Below are positions 6,979 to 15,797 of a stretch of DNA of 19,057 bases, piece by piece. Source of the DNA: Bifidobacterium breve (GTDB taxonomy: Bacteria; Actinomycetota; Acidimicrobiia; IMCC26256); contig CAMDSG010000017.1 in the NCBI GenBank assembly GCA_945907055.1, positions 1 to 19,057 on the forward strand, given 5' to 3'. The notes under the pieces were generated by a model that made no database searches, was not told the origin of the DNA, and was given only the letters and a program-made list of their open reading frames with translations. The position numbers were made by a program, and so were the translations under genes. Within the stretch, counting starts at the first letter, position 1; each line of letters opens with the position of its first letter.

Positions 6979-8096
6979 TCTCTGTACTCCCTCGGAACCC
7001 GCGGGCCAATCCCACAGACAATTTCATATGCAATCGTATTCAGTCGACCGGCCCATTCGCTTGCTGTTATCTCCTGATCCCCTTGTTTTCCTAAGAAAAC
7101 AACCTCGTCGCCGATAGCTATATCGACATCGCCAACATCGACTAGGAGTTGATCCATTGTGATGGTCCCTGCTATCGGGAATCGCTTCCCTGCAATTAGG
7201 ACTTCTCCACCTACTTCGCCGAGACGCCTCGGCACTCCATCTGCGTAGCCGACTGGAATCGTCGCAATTGTTGAGGCACTCATTAATTCATAGCGCTGTC
7301 CGTAAGAGAGCCGATCACCTGCGCTGAGCCGCTTAACGAATGTCACTTCGCTCGTAAAGCTAAGGGCTTGAGTTAGACCGTTGAGTGGCTCAAGCTCGGG
7401 GCTGGGAGCGATGCCGTAAATCGTAATTCCGAGGCGCACCATGCTGAACAGCGCACTCGGGCGGGTAAGCGCAGCAGCGGAGTTAGCGCAGTGTGTAATG
7501 ACTGGATTAATTCCAGCGCTCTCAAGATCGGCGAGAACCGTCCTAAATCGCTCGAGCTGCGTCTCCACGAACTCGGAGTCGGCCTCATCTGCAGTCGCGA
7601 AATGCGTGAACACTCCCTCGAGAGTTAGGCCGGAGTCCGCAGCTATTCGCTGCGCTAGGGCCAGAGCGTCCTGCGTGGTGCACCCAACTCGGTGCATACC
7701 AGTATCGACCTTAAGGTGTACTGGTATCACCTCACCAGCGTCTCGAGCAGCACGCCCCAGCGCATCTATACCTCCGGCTGTGTAGACCGTTGATGTAAGT
7801 GAATTGGCTACAACTGCATCAGCAACATTCTCTGGGGGTTCAGACAAGAGGAGAATTGGGGCTGTAATCCCTGCATCGCGGAGCAGTGCACCCTCCTCAA
7901 CTATTGCTACCCCTAGGCGTGTTGCACCAGCCTCTAACGCACAACTCGCAATTTGTACGGCTCCATGCCCGTAAGCATCCGCCTTCACAACCGCAAGAAC
8001 CTCGGCCGGAGCAGAGTCGCTAACTAGGCGTCGAATATTGGATCGAACCGCTGCGAGATCGACCTCGACTCGTGCCGGGCGAAAACGTGGGGTCAC
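6975..8096 (-). CDS. alr: Alanine racemase
   Basis: PLP-dependent enzyme that interconverts L- and D-alanine for peptidoglycan. At 373 residues it has the full two-domain form. The PLP-binding lysine is Lys38 in VVKADAYGHG. The partner catalytic tyrosine is Tyr265 in SYGQRYE of the C-terminal domain. MHRVGC (134-139), HCANSAA and IPVGYADGVPRRL are also typical. The family's usual Cys in the TMDQ motif is Thr here (GTITMDQ), within normal variation. The start is GTG in a GTGA overlap with the CBS-domain gene, and the stop overlaps the hydrolase start by 4 nt. Confidence 0.97.
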   Translation of the reverse strand: MTPRFRPARVEVDLAAVRSNIRRLVSDSAPAEVLAVVKADAYGHGAVQIASCALEAGATRLGVAIVEEGALLRDAGITAPILLLSEPPENVADAVVANSLTSTVYTAGGIDALGRAARDAGEVIPVHLKVDTGMHRVGCTTQDALALAQRIAADSGLTLEGVFTHFATADEADSEFVETQLERFRTVLADLESAGINPVITHCANSAAALTRPSALFSMVRLGITIYGIAPSPELEPLNGLTQALSFTSEVTFVKRLSAGDRLSYGQRYELMSASTIATIPVGYADGVPRRLGEVGGEVLIAGKRFPIAGTITMDQLLVDVGDVDIAIGDEVVFLGKQGDQEITASEWAGRLNTIAYEIVCGIGPRVPREYRE

Positions 8097-8557
8097 TTTG
8101 TCCGTGCGAGGTGGCGTATTACATCTCCTCTGGCGACAATACCTACGACCTTGCCATTACCGTCGATAACCGGTACGTGAGTGACCTGCTTGTCATGCAT
8201 AAGAGTGGCGAGATCTTCTAGAGAAGTATCCGGCCCCACTGTCTCGGGATCAGTCTGCATAAGTTCCGCGACTGTGGATGCCGCAGCGATGCGCAGTTCC
8301 TCATCGAAACGCTTCAAGTGGCTGGGCAGAGTGAACTCGATACCAGGCAGAAGCGCAATCGTTGTCGGTACATGAATACCGGCTTCTCGCAGTAGCAGGT
8401 CTTCGTCCCGAAGTAGACCAACAAATTCGTCTGCGTCATTCACCACAGGGACTGCACCGATGGAGCCATCGGCGAGGACTGTTGCGACCTCAATAATGCT
8501 CATATCTGGGTGGACTGTTCTGACATCTGAGGTCATAACTTCGCTGACAATCGCCAT
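8093..8557 (-). CDS. CBS-domain pair protein
   Basis: A 154-residue stand-alone CBS pair (Bateman module) with no attached catalytic domain. CBS1 spans about residues 5-60 (VMTSDVRTVHPDMSI, then GAVPVVN, VGLLRDEDLL). CBS2 spans about 97-154 (ELMQTDPETVGPDTSL, then VTHVPVID, VVGIVARGDVI). A 30-residue insert separates them. Such proteins usually sense adenine nucleotides or S-adenosylmethionine; the ligand here is unknown. It is encoded between the NAD(P)HX repair gene and alr, with a GTGA overlap into alr and AGGAG 5 nt before its ATG, so it is co-expressed with both. A regulatory role for a neighbour is possible but not shown. Confidence 0.9.
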   Translation of the reverse strand: MAIVSEVMTSDVRTVHPDMSIIEVATVLADGSIGAVPVVNDADEFVGLLRDEDLLLREAGIHVPTTIALLPGIEFTLPSHLKRFDEELRIAAASTVAELMQTDPETVGPDTSLEDLATLMHDKQVTHVPVIDGNGKVVGIVARGDVIRHLARTK

Positions 8558-8581
8558 TGGGGCTCCTGGTGCTCTGGTTGA

Positions 8582-10075
8582 TTATTGATGTTGCTCTGTC
8601 ATCGTGCCACTAAATCTGGGCCATGCAGCGGGCAACGCAGAGACTATGTCGCTGGCCACTAGGCAAGTATGCCCCGCGAAGTCGCTCGCGCGGCAGTGGA
8701 GCCAAGCCCCCGCCGCAGCGGCCTGCCCGGGAGAGAGGCCTGAGGCCAGCAGAGCGGCGATAACTCCGGCCAGAACATCACCCGATCCCGCAGTCGCAAG
8801 CCATGGACCCCCTACATTTACGATGTACGCAACTCCATCGGGCTCGGCGATCACGGTCGTTGGGCCCTTTAGGAGCACCGTGGCGGCCGATGCTCGAGCC
8901 AAGCCGCGAGCGGCAGCGACTCGATCTGAGCCGACCAGCCCCGAGAGTCGCTCAAACTCGCCCTCATGAGGTGTGAGTATGACTGGGCCGAGCCCTGCAT
9001 TCGAACGCCCCTGGAGAGAAGAGAGATCGCCACCGAGTGCATTGAGTCCATCTGCATCTATAACTATTGGGGCCACGACCCCCTCAATGAGTGCCCTCAC
9101 TACCCCCGCAACCCCATGCTCTGAGCCGAGGCCCGGGCCGATTAGTACTGCGTCGAATCGCTGAGCGGCCTCTATCAAATACTCCGCCGAGTCGCTATTT
9201 AGATGCCCCTCCTGGCCCAAGGGGATGCCGCGTGTAATTACCTCGCTGCCCAGTCGCAGCGAATCGGCCAGCGATTCGGCGCGATATGGATCTGGCGAAT
9301 ATACGACCACAACCCCCGACCCAGCCCTCAAGGCGCTAGCAGCGGAGAGGTGCGGCGCCCCGGCCATCCCAGGAGATCCCCCGATGACCATGACCGGACC
9401 AAGCCCCCACTTATGGGCTTTCGCCGCTCGTAACGGAATCCATTCGCGAACATCCTGCTCGTCGACTAACCCGAGCAGAGTGCCGTCGCCGATCTCTATT
9501 CCTATCTGCGAGACCGTAACGGCTCCGGCAAGGCCTCGCCCTGGTTCGAATAGCAGTCCGGGTTTCAGTGCGCCGAATGTAACTGTGCGGTCAGCGCTCA
9601 CAGAGGTGCCGAGCGTCTCGCCGGTAAGGCCCTGAACCCCGCTCGGGATGTCGACGGCAACGACTCTAAACGGATGCAGGCCTACCGAGCGCCTAAGTGT
9701 CCGCTCTGCGATCCAAGCTGCATCGCCATCGAGTGCTCCGTGAAATCCGGTTCCGAACATCGCGTCCACCAGGACATCGCAGCGCTGAATCTCTCGGGCC
9801 ACCGCAGACCGATCGAGTGGCGAAGTCAACGAAAAGACGTGGCACCTCACGCCTCGAGAACGTAGAAATCTGGCTGCGACTAATCCATCGGCTCCGTTAT
9901 TGCCTGGACCGCAGATAACTACTGCCCTCTTTGCGTAAGCCCCGCCGAGAACAGCTAGAACCTCGCGCCCCACAGCGCGACCCGCACGCTCAACTAGGGC
10001 ATCGAAGGGAGTACCCGAATCAATGGTGCGACGGTCTGCCTCTGCCATCTCGGTAGGGGTCAGGACCCTCTGCAT
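8582..10075 (-). CDS. nnr: Bifunctional NAD(P)H-hydrate epimerase / ADP-dependent NAD(P)H-hydrate dehydratase
   Basis: Repairs damaged, hydrated NADH and NADPH. The N-terminal epimerase domain (about 1-210) converts R- to S-NAD(P)HX; the C-terminal ribokinase-like dehydratase (about 215-490) restores NAD(P)H using ADP. The epimerase shows CGPGNNGADG (55-64; Ala where most members have Gly), VDAMFGTG (103-110) and VAVDIPSG. The dehydratase shows MVIGGSPGMAGA (229-240), LIGPGLGS (311-318), VIDADGLNAL (338-347), TPHEGEFERL and TAGSGDVLAG (428-437, catalytic Asp433). At 497 residues it matches E. coli YjeF/Nnr. It begins 4 bp after acpS, an order also known from other actinobacteria. Confidence 0.96.
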   Translation of the reverse strand: MQRVLTPTEMAEADRRTIDSGTPFDALVERAGRAVGREVLAVLGGAYAKRAVVICGPGNNGADGLVAARFLRSRGVRCHVFSLTSPLDRSAVAREIQRCDVLVDAMFGTGFHGALDGDAAWIAERTLRRSVGLHPFRVVAVDIPSGVQGLTGETLGTSVSADRTVTFGALKPGLLFEPGRGLAGAVTVSQIGIEIGDGTLLGLVDEQDVREWIPLRAAKAHKWGLGPVMVIGGSPGMAGAPHLSAASALRAGSGVVVVYSPDPYRAESLADSLRLGSEVITRGIPLGQEGHLNSDSAEYLIEAAQRFDAVLIGPGLGSEHGVAGVVRALIEGVVAPIVIDADGLNALGGDLSSLQGRSNAGLGPVILTPHEGEFERLSGLVGSDRVAAARGLARASAATVLLKGPTTVIAEPDGVAYIVNVGGPWLATAGSGDVLAGVIAALLASGLSPGQAAAAGAWLHCRASDFAGHTCLVASDIVSALPAAWPRFSGTMTEQHQ

Positions 10076-10079
10076 CCGA

Positions 10080-10457
10080 CTAGCCCAAGGCGAGGGCGAC
10101 TGCCATCGCGTTACTCGATGTATGAGATAGCGAGATCCGCCACTCGCTCACACCTCGCGTCTCAGCTAGACGTGCAGCCCTGCCGTGGAGCAGGAGAAGC
10201 GGCTCCCCGCTGGAGTCGCGTTGCACCTCAACGTCTCGAAGAGCGAAGCCTCCTAGACCCACACCGAGCGCCTTCATCACTGCTTCCTTAGCGGCGAAAC
10301 GCACTGCTAACCCTGGAACCGTGTCGCGACGCTCCTCGAGAGAGAATCGCTCGCTCTCAGTAAAACAGCGCTTCACTAACCCTGGTCTTCGAATAAGCAC
10401 TGCACGAAATCGATCAATATCAAGAAGATCTGCACCCATGCCTACGACGTTGCTCAC
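10080..10457 (-). CDS. acpS: Holo-[acyl-carrier-protein] synthase
   Basis: Transfers 4'-phosphopantetheine from CoA to acyl-carrier protein. Motifs are GMGADLLDIDRF near the N-terminus (Mg-binding Asp), FTESER, RFAAKEAVMKALG (catalytic Glu and Lys), and ISLSHTSSNAMAVALA at the end. I prefer the GTG at 10457. It gives a 125-residue protein starting MSNVVGMGADLL, as in other AcpS proteins, and makes a GTGA overlap with the glmS-like stop like several junctions here. A GTG at 10469 would add four residues and is the alternative. It sits between the amino-sugar and cofactor-repair genes. Confidence 0.94.
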   Translation of the reverse strand: MSNVVGMGADLLDIDRFRAVLIRRPGLVKRCFTESERFSLEERRDTVPGLAVRFAAKEAVMKALGVGLGGFALRDVEVQRDSSGEPLLLLHGRAARLAETRGVSEWRISLSHTSSNAMAVALALG

Positions 10458-13400
10458 CTCTCGCGCCACCGATCAGCGAGCGTGTAGACCGGGACTGTCA
10501 AGAGATCGGCCATCGATACGCCACCGAGGAGCGCGTCGTCAAATGTCGGTTCAGTCTCTGTGACCGCGCTGCGGATAGCAGCGTAACGATTCCGGTAACC
10601 AGACAACACGCCTCGGGCTACCTCCGGCATGAGCTGCTCGTGGAGTTCAAGGTGCAGAAGGGTAAGCCCAACGCAGTCAGAACCCTTCACCTCGGGGACA
10701 ATCACAACGATCCGACCATCACTTCGACCCCGAGCAATCGTGACCTCTCCCTCAACTGCGACAAGTTGTTTCGTACCACGCAATCGCGGGTCTCTCTCAG
10801 TTCGCGATGTCAGCGTTGCACCTATTCCAGCGCTCTCCACTACTGCGATTACAGCGTTATCCGATGCAGGGTCTCCATCGATTCGATAGCGCGTAGATCC
10901 CTCTACCCGCTCAACTGCCGCGTCAAGCGCAACCAGTGTGCGCAGAACGCGATACCCGAGAGTGTCGCGTGCGGCACCAGCAGCAAGGACTGCCTGAACT
11001 AGCGGGGCGCGCAGCAGGGCATCGTCTGAACGCGATATTCCTACGGTGACCGTCTTGGCCTGATGCTTAATCGCATCAATTGGTCGGGTCAGTTCGTCAA
11101 TTGCGAGCGTCAATGCGGTAGTTAGCCACTCAATGACGACCGAGGGCGTCCCAACAATCCCCCACTCAACAGCGAACACATCAAGTGGCACAATCCCAGT
11201 TGCATACCTAAATAACGAAGCAAGCCGCACAGCGGTACCCGCCTCTAAAGAACCGTCATATCCGCCTACACGAAGCATGCCGAAGAAGCGCTCCGCTAGA
11301 GGACCGATTGTCTCACTGAGAGTTGAGTATCCGCTCTGGTCGATTAGCTCTGACGATACGTATGCATCCTCAATTGCGGCGCGCGACTCGCGGAGCGGAA
11401 TCGCTGATGCGTCTATTGCTAATGCTGCCTCGTATCCGAATAGATGACCAGCCATAGCGGAGAGGACGAAACCTAAGTCGGGGTGCGTAACCGGGACCGG
11501 GAAGGTTGCGATTGCCGATCCGAAGCGCTCCTCTCCGTCATTCACAAATGCGATCGCCGTGGCCTTATGGGCTCTATAAATAGCGAGTTCCTTCGCAACA
11601 TCGTCAGCGATTGAGCCACTTAGGCCAGCGGCACAGACCAAAATTAAAGGCTCTGCTGAGAGGTCAATATGCTTCTTATCCTCAGTGGCATCACATGCAA
11701 TTGACTTATAACAAAGCTCGGAGAGTTTGATTCGAATCTCCTGCGCTGCAATGCGATTACGGCCATTGCCTACAACGGCCCAGTAGCGCTTAGCGGGTGC
11801 AAAGTTCTCTGCAATTACGCGCGCAGCAGAGCGGCGAGAAAGGACTACCTCCATCGCTGTAGGCAGATCACGCAGAGCGGCGAGAAACTCTTGCCGGTCG
11901 CCAAGGTCAGCCCCGACCGCTGAAGCAATCGCAAATGCCAGGAGGAACCCCGCTGCTATCTGAGCGTAGAAAGCCTTTGTGGAGGCAACGCTCATCTCCA
12001 CGTCTCTACCATCAGAGGTGTAGAGCACTCCATCGCTTCGATCTGTGAGATCACTACCACGTCGATTCACGATCGAGATGACAACAGCACCTCGACTCCT
12101 AGCTAAATCAACGGTTCGATTCGTATCGGTTGTTGTTCCGCTCTGACTTATTGCGATCACGAGAGTCTCGGTCATGTCCTCAGTTAGGCGAAACCCTGAC
12201 AACTCAGTCGCAGGAAGCGCCTCAACAACAAGTCGTGAACTAGCGAGGTCGGCTAGAGCTGCGGCGAGGCTCTGCCCTGCGACAGCAGCGGTTCCCTGCC
12301 CAATAACGAGTACACGCCGCAGCGCACCGGCTGACAATCTCTCCCGAATTGCGTCGGGGAGAGCATCGTTACCAACGTCTACAACAAGAGACCCATCGCG
12401 CTCGATCAGTTTCGCTCGCAGCGTCTTGCGGAACGAGGCCGGGGACTCCGAGATTTCTTTTAGCAAGAAGTGAGGAAACGCTCCAAGATCTATATCCCTA
12501 GTAGTTACTTCTGCGCGCGCCAGATCTTCTGCGCCTACCTCAATCACAGAACCATCATAAGAAAATCGCCTGATTCCAGATAACGAGCCAGCTTGGGTTG
12601 CATCGAGCGCAACTATCTGCCCGCGACTCGCCTCCGGATTATCTAGATCACTCGGTGTCTCGCCATCGAGTCGAACGTATTGACTCGCCTCTTCAACAAC
12701 TCCATAGGGCTCGCTCGCAACTACATACGAGTCATCGGCAAGGCCTATGTAGAGCGCCTGTCCGCTACCCCGCAGAGCAAGCAAGAGTTGGTTTGGATCA
12801 GTACCAGAGTGTGCAGCGATCGCCATGCTGCCCTCAAAAGTGGCGACCGTCTTAGAGAACGCTGAGATGAGAGCACCGGAAGCGTCGCTATCACTAGTTA
12901 GCTCGGTTCCGCTCGCACTGATTGCTCGCGAGACAAGCGCTGGTATCACTTTCGCGTCTGTGGTTATCTCAGCAGGAATCGAGAGCGAGTTCTGTTCGAT
13001 CAACTCTCGAAAGTTATCGACATCGCCGTTTACTGCAGCCGCTACGTACGGACCAGCAACTCTCGAGTCAGCAATACCCTCAATATTATTTAGTGGGTGA
13101 GCATTAGCCTCTGAGATAATCCCAACACTCGCCCATCGCGTATGCCCGAGTACTGCGATCTGAGGGCTCGCTCCCATGATCGCCAGATGCAGGAGCGCAT
13201 CCTCCGAGATACTGCGGCGAAGCGCTGCAACGTTGTCACCCAATTCACCTATCTCCGCAGCGGCTTTATAGACAAAGACGAGAGCCCCATCAACTATGCA
13301 GACGGCTCCGCTTCGATAAAGCCGCTCATCAGCACGCTGCTCAATAAGTGAAAGCACATCCGGGGCGCTTAGATCGAGCGCAGGGTTTGTTACAAATAGT

Positions 13401-13969
13401 TGAAGTCCAGCGGAGTCGCGCCCGCGGACCTCTAAGCGATCAATAGCGGAGAGCGCAACCTGAACCGAGTGCATCGCTGCCACCGCTCCATGATTGGTCG
13501 CAGGGTCGAGGCCGTTGAGCAGGCCAGCGATTGAGCGAGCGGTCTTGATGCGATCACTACTCACAGCCCACTGGGCGTCTTTTACCTCAATCAAAGCCTC
13601 ATTGAGTTCCTCTAAGTGGTCTGCATCAACCAAACCAGCATCGAGGATCGACTCGAGCATCACTATGTTCTTGCTTAGCGAGATCGCCATCGACTCCAGC
13701 GAAGCCGCTGCGATTGAATCGCTTAAGAGTGCGAGGGCACCCGGCACACCACGGAGCGATTGATCAACAGCACCAATGTGTGCAGCAGCGAGACGGATCT
13801 CGGCTGAGGCATCGAGCGCGCCTCCTGAGCTCTCAAGTCCTGAGCTCTCAAGTAACGCGCGGGCAGACTCGAGGTGGCCCCGAGCAAGGCCGAGGTCGGC
13901 CTCGAGGCCGGTGAGCCCTGGAATGGGCCGATCAGAGGGGCGCCGGAGTACGGCGATGATTCCACACAC
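10454..13969 (-). CDS. glmS: Oversized GlmS-like glutamine amidotransferase / double-SIS isomerase
   Basis: Likely glucosamine-6-phosphate synthase (fructose-6-phosphate plus glutamine), but 1171 residues against about 610 for normal GlmS. The GTG start gives MCGIIAV, with Cys2 exposed as the N-terminal nucleophile. A mostly helical insert (about 18-172) precedes RLEVRGRDSAG (178-188). Then come GHTRWAS (275-281), NAHP (289-292) and NG (314-315). The isomerase half shows HFLLKEI (500-506), SIS1 with AISQSGTTTDT (606-616) and VASTKAF (661-667), and SIS2 with Glu751 and His767 (DKKHIDLSAEP). The usual GlmS C-terminal tail is recognisable as KHQAKTVTV (968-976), placing the sugar-binding lysine at about 972. 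About 195 more residues follow, with no family I recognise. glmM lies 34 bp upstream, supporting an amino-sugar role. An isomerase/transaminase with altered sugar specificity is possible. Confidence 0.85.
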   Translation of the reverse strand: MCGIIAVLRRPSDRPIPGLTGLEADLGLARGHLESARALLESSGLESSGGALDASAEIRLAAAHIGAVDQSLRGVPGALALLSDSIAAASLESMAISLSKNIVMLESILDAGLVDADHLEELNEALIEVKDAQWAVSSDRIKTARSIAGLLNGLDPATNHGAVAAMHSVQVALSAIDRLEVRGRDSAGLQLFVTNPALDLSAPDVLSLIEQRADERLYRSGAVCIVDGALVFVYKAAAEIGELGDNVAALRRSISEDALLHLAIMGASPQIAVLGHTRWASVGIISEANAHPLNNIEGIADSRVAGPYVAAAVNGDVDNFRELIEQNSLSIPAEITTDAKVIPALVSRAISASGTELTSDSDASGALISAFSKTVATFEGSMAIAAHSGTDPNQLLLALRGSGQALYIGLADDSYVVASEPYGVVEEASQYVRLDGETPSDLDNPEASRGQIVALDATQAGSLSGIRRFSYDGSVIEVGAEDLARAEVTTRDIDLGAFPHFLLKEISESPASFRKTLRAKLIERDGSLVVDVGNDALPDAIRERLSAGALRRVLVIGQGTAAVAGQSLAAALADLASSRLVVEALPATELSGFRLTEDMTETLVIAISQSGTTTDTNRTVDLARSRGAVVISIVNRRGSDLTDRSDGVLYTSDGRDVEMSVASTKAFYAQIAAGFLLAFAIASAVGADLGDRQEFLAALRDLPTAMEVVLSRRSAARVIAENFAPAKRYWAVVGNGRNRIAAQEIRIKLSELCYKSIACDATEDKKHIDLSAEPLILVCAAGLSGSIADDVAKELAIYRAHKATAIAFVNDGEERFGSAIATFPVPVTHPDLGFVLSAMAGHLFGYEAALAIDASAIPLRESRAAIEDAYVSSELIDQSGYSTLSETIGPLAERFFGMLRVGGYDGSLEAGTAVRLASLFRYATGIVPLDVFAVEWGIVGTPSVVIEWLTTALTLAIDELTRPIDAIKHQAKTVTVGISRSDDALLRAPLVQAVLAAGAARDTLGYRVLRTLVALDAAVERVEGSTRYRIDGDPASDNAVIAVVESAGIGATLTSRTERDPRLRGTKQLVAVEGEVTIARGRSDGRIVVIVPEVKGSDCVGLTLLHLELHEQLMPEVARGVLSGYRNRYAAIRSAVTETEPTFDDALLGGVSMADLLTVPVYTLADRWRER
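13823..13852. repeat. Perfect 15-bp tandem duplication inside the glmS-like gene
   Basis: TCCTGAGCTCTCAAG occurs twice without interruption (13823-13837 and 13838-13852). It keeps the reading frame and encodes the doubled LESSG-LESSG at residues 40-49 of the unusual N-terminal insert. The exact identity suggests a recent event. Confidence 0.9.
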
Positions 13970-14003
13970 GCGATTGATAAGCCTACCGGCCGGAGGCCAG
14001 TGC

Positions 14004-15356
14004 TCAGTCGGCTAAGGGGCCCAATGCGTCTAATAGCGCTACCCGGAGGGTCTCAGCACGCACAGCAGCGACCCCGGGCTCGAGAGCCTCCACCATGATT
14101 CGAACCACAGGCTCAGTACCCGAGGCCCGCACTAGCACGCGCCCTGTATCGCCAAGGCCCCGCTCAACAGCCGAGACTATGGACCAGAAAGCCTCTGCTT
14201 CGGGAAGCCCCTCACGATTCGCCACTTTTACGTTGAGAAGTACCTGTGGAGCCTTTACGACTACCGAGGCAAGATCTGCGAGAGAACGCCCACTTCGCTT
14301 CATAACATCGAGCACGCTGACTCCGGTGAGCGTTCCATCGCCAGTATTGGCGAGTGCGCCGATAATCACATGCCCGCTCTGCTCTCCACCAAGCACAAGC
14401 CCTCGCTCATCCATCGCAGCCTTCACATAACGGTCCCCGACCGGGGTCTCCACCAACTCGATTCCACGAGTAGCGAAAGCCCTCCTCAACCCAAGATTCG
14501 CCATCACCGTTGTTGCAACACCGCGCTCTGCGAGCAAGCCTTGGTCATCGAGATCAAAGGCAAGCACTGCGAGCATCTTGTCGCCATCAACGACTTCACC
14601 AGACGCATCGACCATCACGACTCGATCCGCATCCCCATCAAGAGCGAGGCCCGCATCTGCAGCGAGTTCAACAACTGCTCGCGCCAGAGCCGAGGGATCA
14701 GTAGAGCCGCATCCGTCATTTATGTTTCTTCCATTTGGGTCGGCGTTGAGCACTGTTACCTCAGCACCGAGGCCGCGCAGCGCAAAAGGCGCTACTTCAA
14801 AGGCAGCACCATGGCCACAATCCACCACTACTTTCAGCCCAGATAGAGAGCGCCCCTTCAGAGAATCAACTAAGTGAGCGACATAACGATCAGCAGTCCC
14901 TGGCGCGTAACCCGGGTTCAGAATCGCAGCCATGTCATCAAGGTGTACATCGCCCTCGATAAGTAGTTGCTCGAGTTGATCCTCGATCGCACTCTGCTGC
15001 TCATCCGATATTTTTCCACCGCCGAGAGAGAAGACCTTTACCCCGTTATCGGTCCAAGGGTTGTGGCTAGCAGAGATCATCACCCCTACTGCCTCCCTCT
15101 CCTGGGCGAGGAGCGCAAGCCCTGGTGTCGGCAGAACTCCACAGGTCAGTGAGAGCGCACGCTCACGATGCAACCCAGTGCATACGGCGCCCTCGAGTAT
15201 GTACCCCGACTCGCGAGTATCGCGAGCAATTAGATAGAGGTGATCTGAACCGAGAACACGCGCCAAGGCCCGGCCAAGGCAATAGACAAACTCCTTTGTG
15301 AGGTCGACAGAAGCGACCCCCCGAACGCCATCGGTTCCGAAACGGAGATGAGGCAT
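14004..15356 (-). CDS. glmM: Phosphoglucosamine mutase
   Basis: Interconverts glucosamine-6-phosphate and glucosamine-1-phosphate on the path to UDP-GlcNAc. At 450 residues it has normal length. It starts MPHLRFGTDGVRGVA, a GlmM hallmark. The phosphoserine loop is SASHNP with Ser97, the Mg-binding loop is DGDADR with Asp240, Asp242 and Asp244, the sugar-binding loop is GGEQSGH, and the phosphate-binding loop is RASGTEPVVRIMVEA. The start is ATG, 26 bp after rpsI. It is followed within 34 bp by the glmS-like gene, so two consecutive steps of the pathway are co-encoded. Confidence 0.97.
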   Translation of the reverse strand: MPHLRFGTDGVRGVASVDLTKEFVYCLGRALARVLGSDHLYLIARDTRESGYILEGAVCTGLHRERALSLTCGVLPTPGLALLAQEREAVGVMISASHNPWTDNGVKVFSLGGGKISDEQQSAIEDQLEQLLIEGDVHLDDMAAILNPGYAPGTADRYVAHLVDSLKGRSLSGLKVVVDCGHGAAFEVAPFALRGLGAEVTVLNADPNGRNINDGCGSTDPSALARAVVELAADAGLALDGDADRVVMVDASGEVVDGDKMLAVLAFDLDDQGLLAERGVATTVMANLGLRRAFATRGIELVETPVGDRYVKAAMDERGLVLGGEQSGHVIIGALANTGDGTLTGVSVLDVMKRSGRSLADLASVVVKAPQVLLNVKVANREGLPEAEAFWSIVSAVERGLGDTGRVLVRASGTEPVVRIMVEALEPGVAAVRAETLRVALLDALGPLAD

Positions 15357-15382
15357 GGCCGGGTAATTGAAGCGTTTCGAGA

Positions 15383-15775
15383 CTACCGCTTGGAGTACTG
15401 CGGAGCCTTGCGGGCCTTCTTGAGTCCGTACTTACGGCGCTCTTTCTCTCTCGCGTCACGAGTGAGGAGTCCAGCCTTCTTGAGCTGCGCACGCGACTCA
15501 GGGTCTAGTACAACTAGCGCACGAGCAACGCCGAGGCAGAGTGCTCCAGCCTGTCCGCTGATTCCACCGCCAACGATTGTCGCGTCAACGTCGTAGACAT
15601 CTGCAGTCTGAGTGAGGCGCAGTGCCTCAGTGGCGGACATGCGGTGAGTGGCGATACGGAAGTACGCCTCAATGTCACGGCGGTTGATTGTGATCTTGCC
15701 GGTACCGGGGCGTAGGCGAACACGCGCCACAGCCTCCTTGCGTCGACCGGTCGTCTGGATCAATGGCTTGGGCAA
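15383..15775 (-). CDS. rpsI: Ribosomal protein S9 (uS9)
   Basis: A 30S subunit protein whose C-terminal tail reaches the P-site tRNA. The 130 residues carry QTTGRRKEAVARVRLRPG at the N-terminus, GGGISGQAGAL in the middle, and the basic tail ending KKARKAPQYSKR with the conserved C-terminal Lys-Arg. The start is TTG at 15775: an in-frame TAA lies four codons upstream, no ATG or GTG is available near the conserved N-terminus, and AAGGA sits about 7 nt before the TTG. It follows rplM by 22 bp. Confidence 0.97.
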   Translation of the reverse strand: MPKPLIQTTGRRKEAVARVRLRPGTGKITINRRDIEAYFRIATHRMSATEALRLTQTADVYDVDATIVGGGISGQAGALCLGVARALVVLDPESRAQLKKAGLLTRDAREKERRKYGLKKARKAPQYSKR

Positions 15776-15797
15776 CTGAAGTCCTTAAATCTTTACT

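Noticed and set aside
10454..13969. The long glmS-like frame as two fused or frameshifted genes
   Set aside because: The frame is continuous, and glutaminase, SIS1, SIS2 and tail motifs occur once each in the normal order. The added parts are an insert and a C-terminal extension rather than a second gene with its own start.
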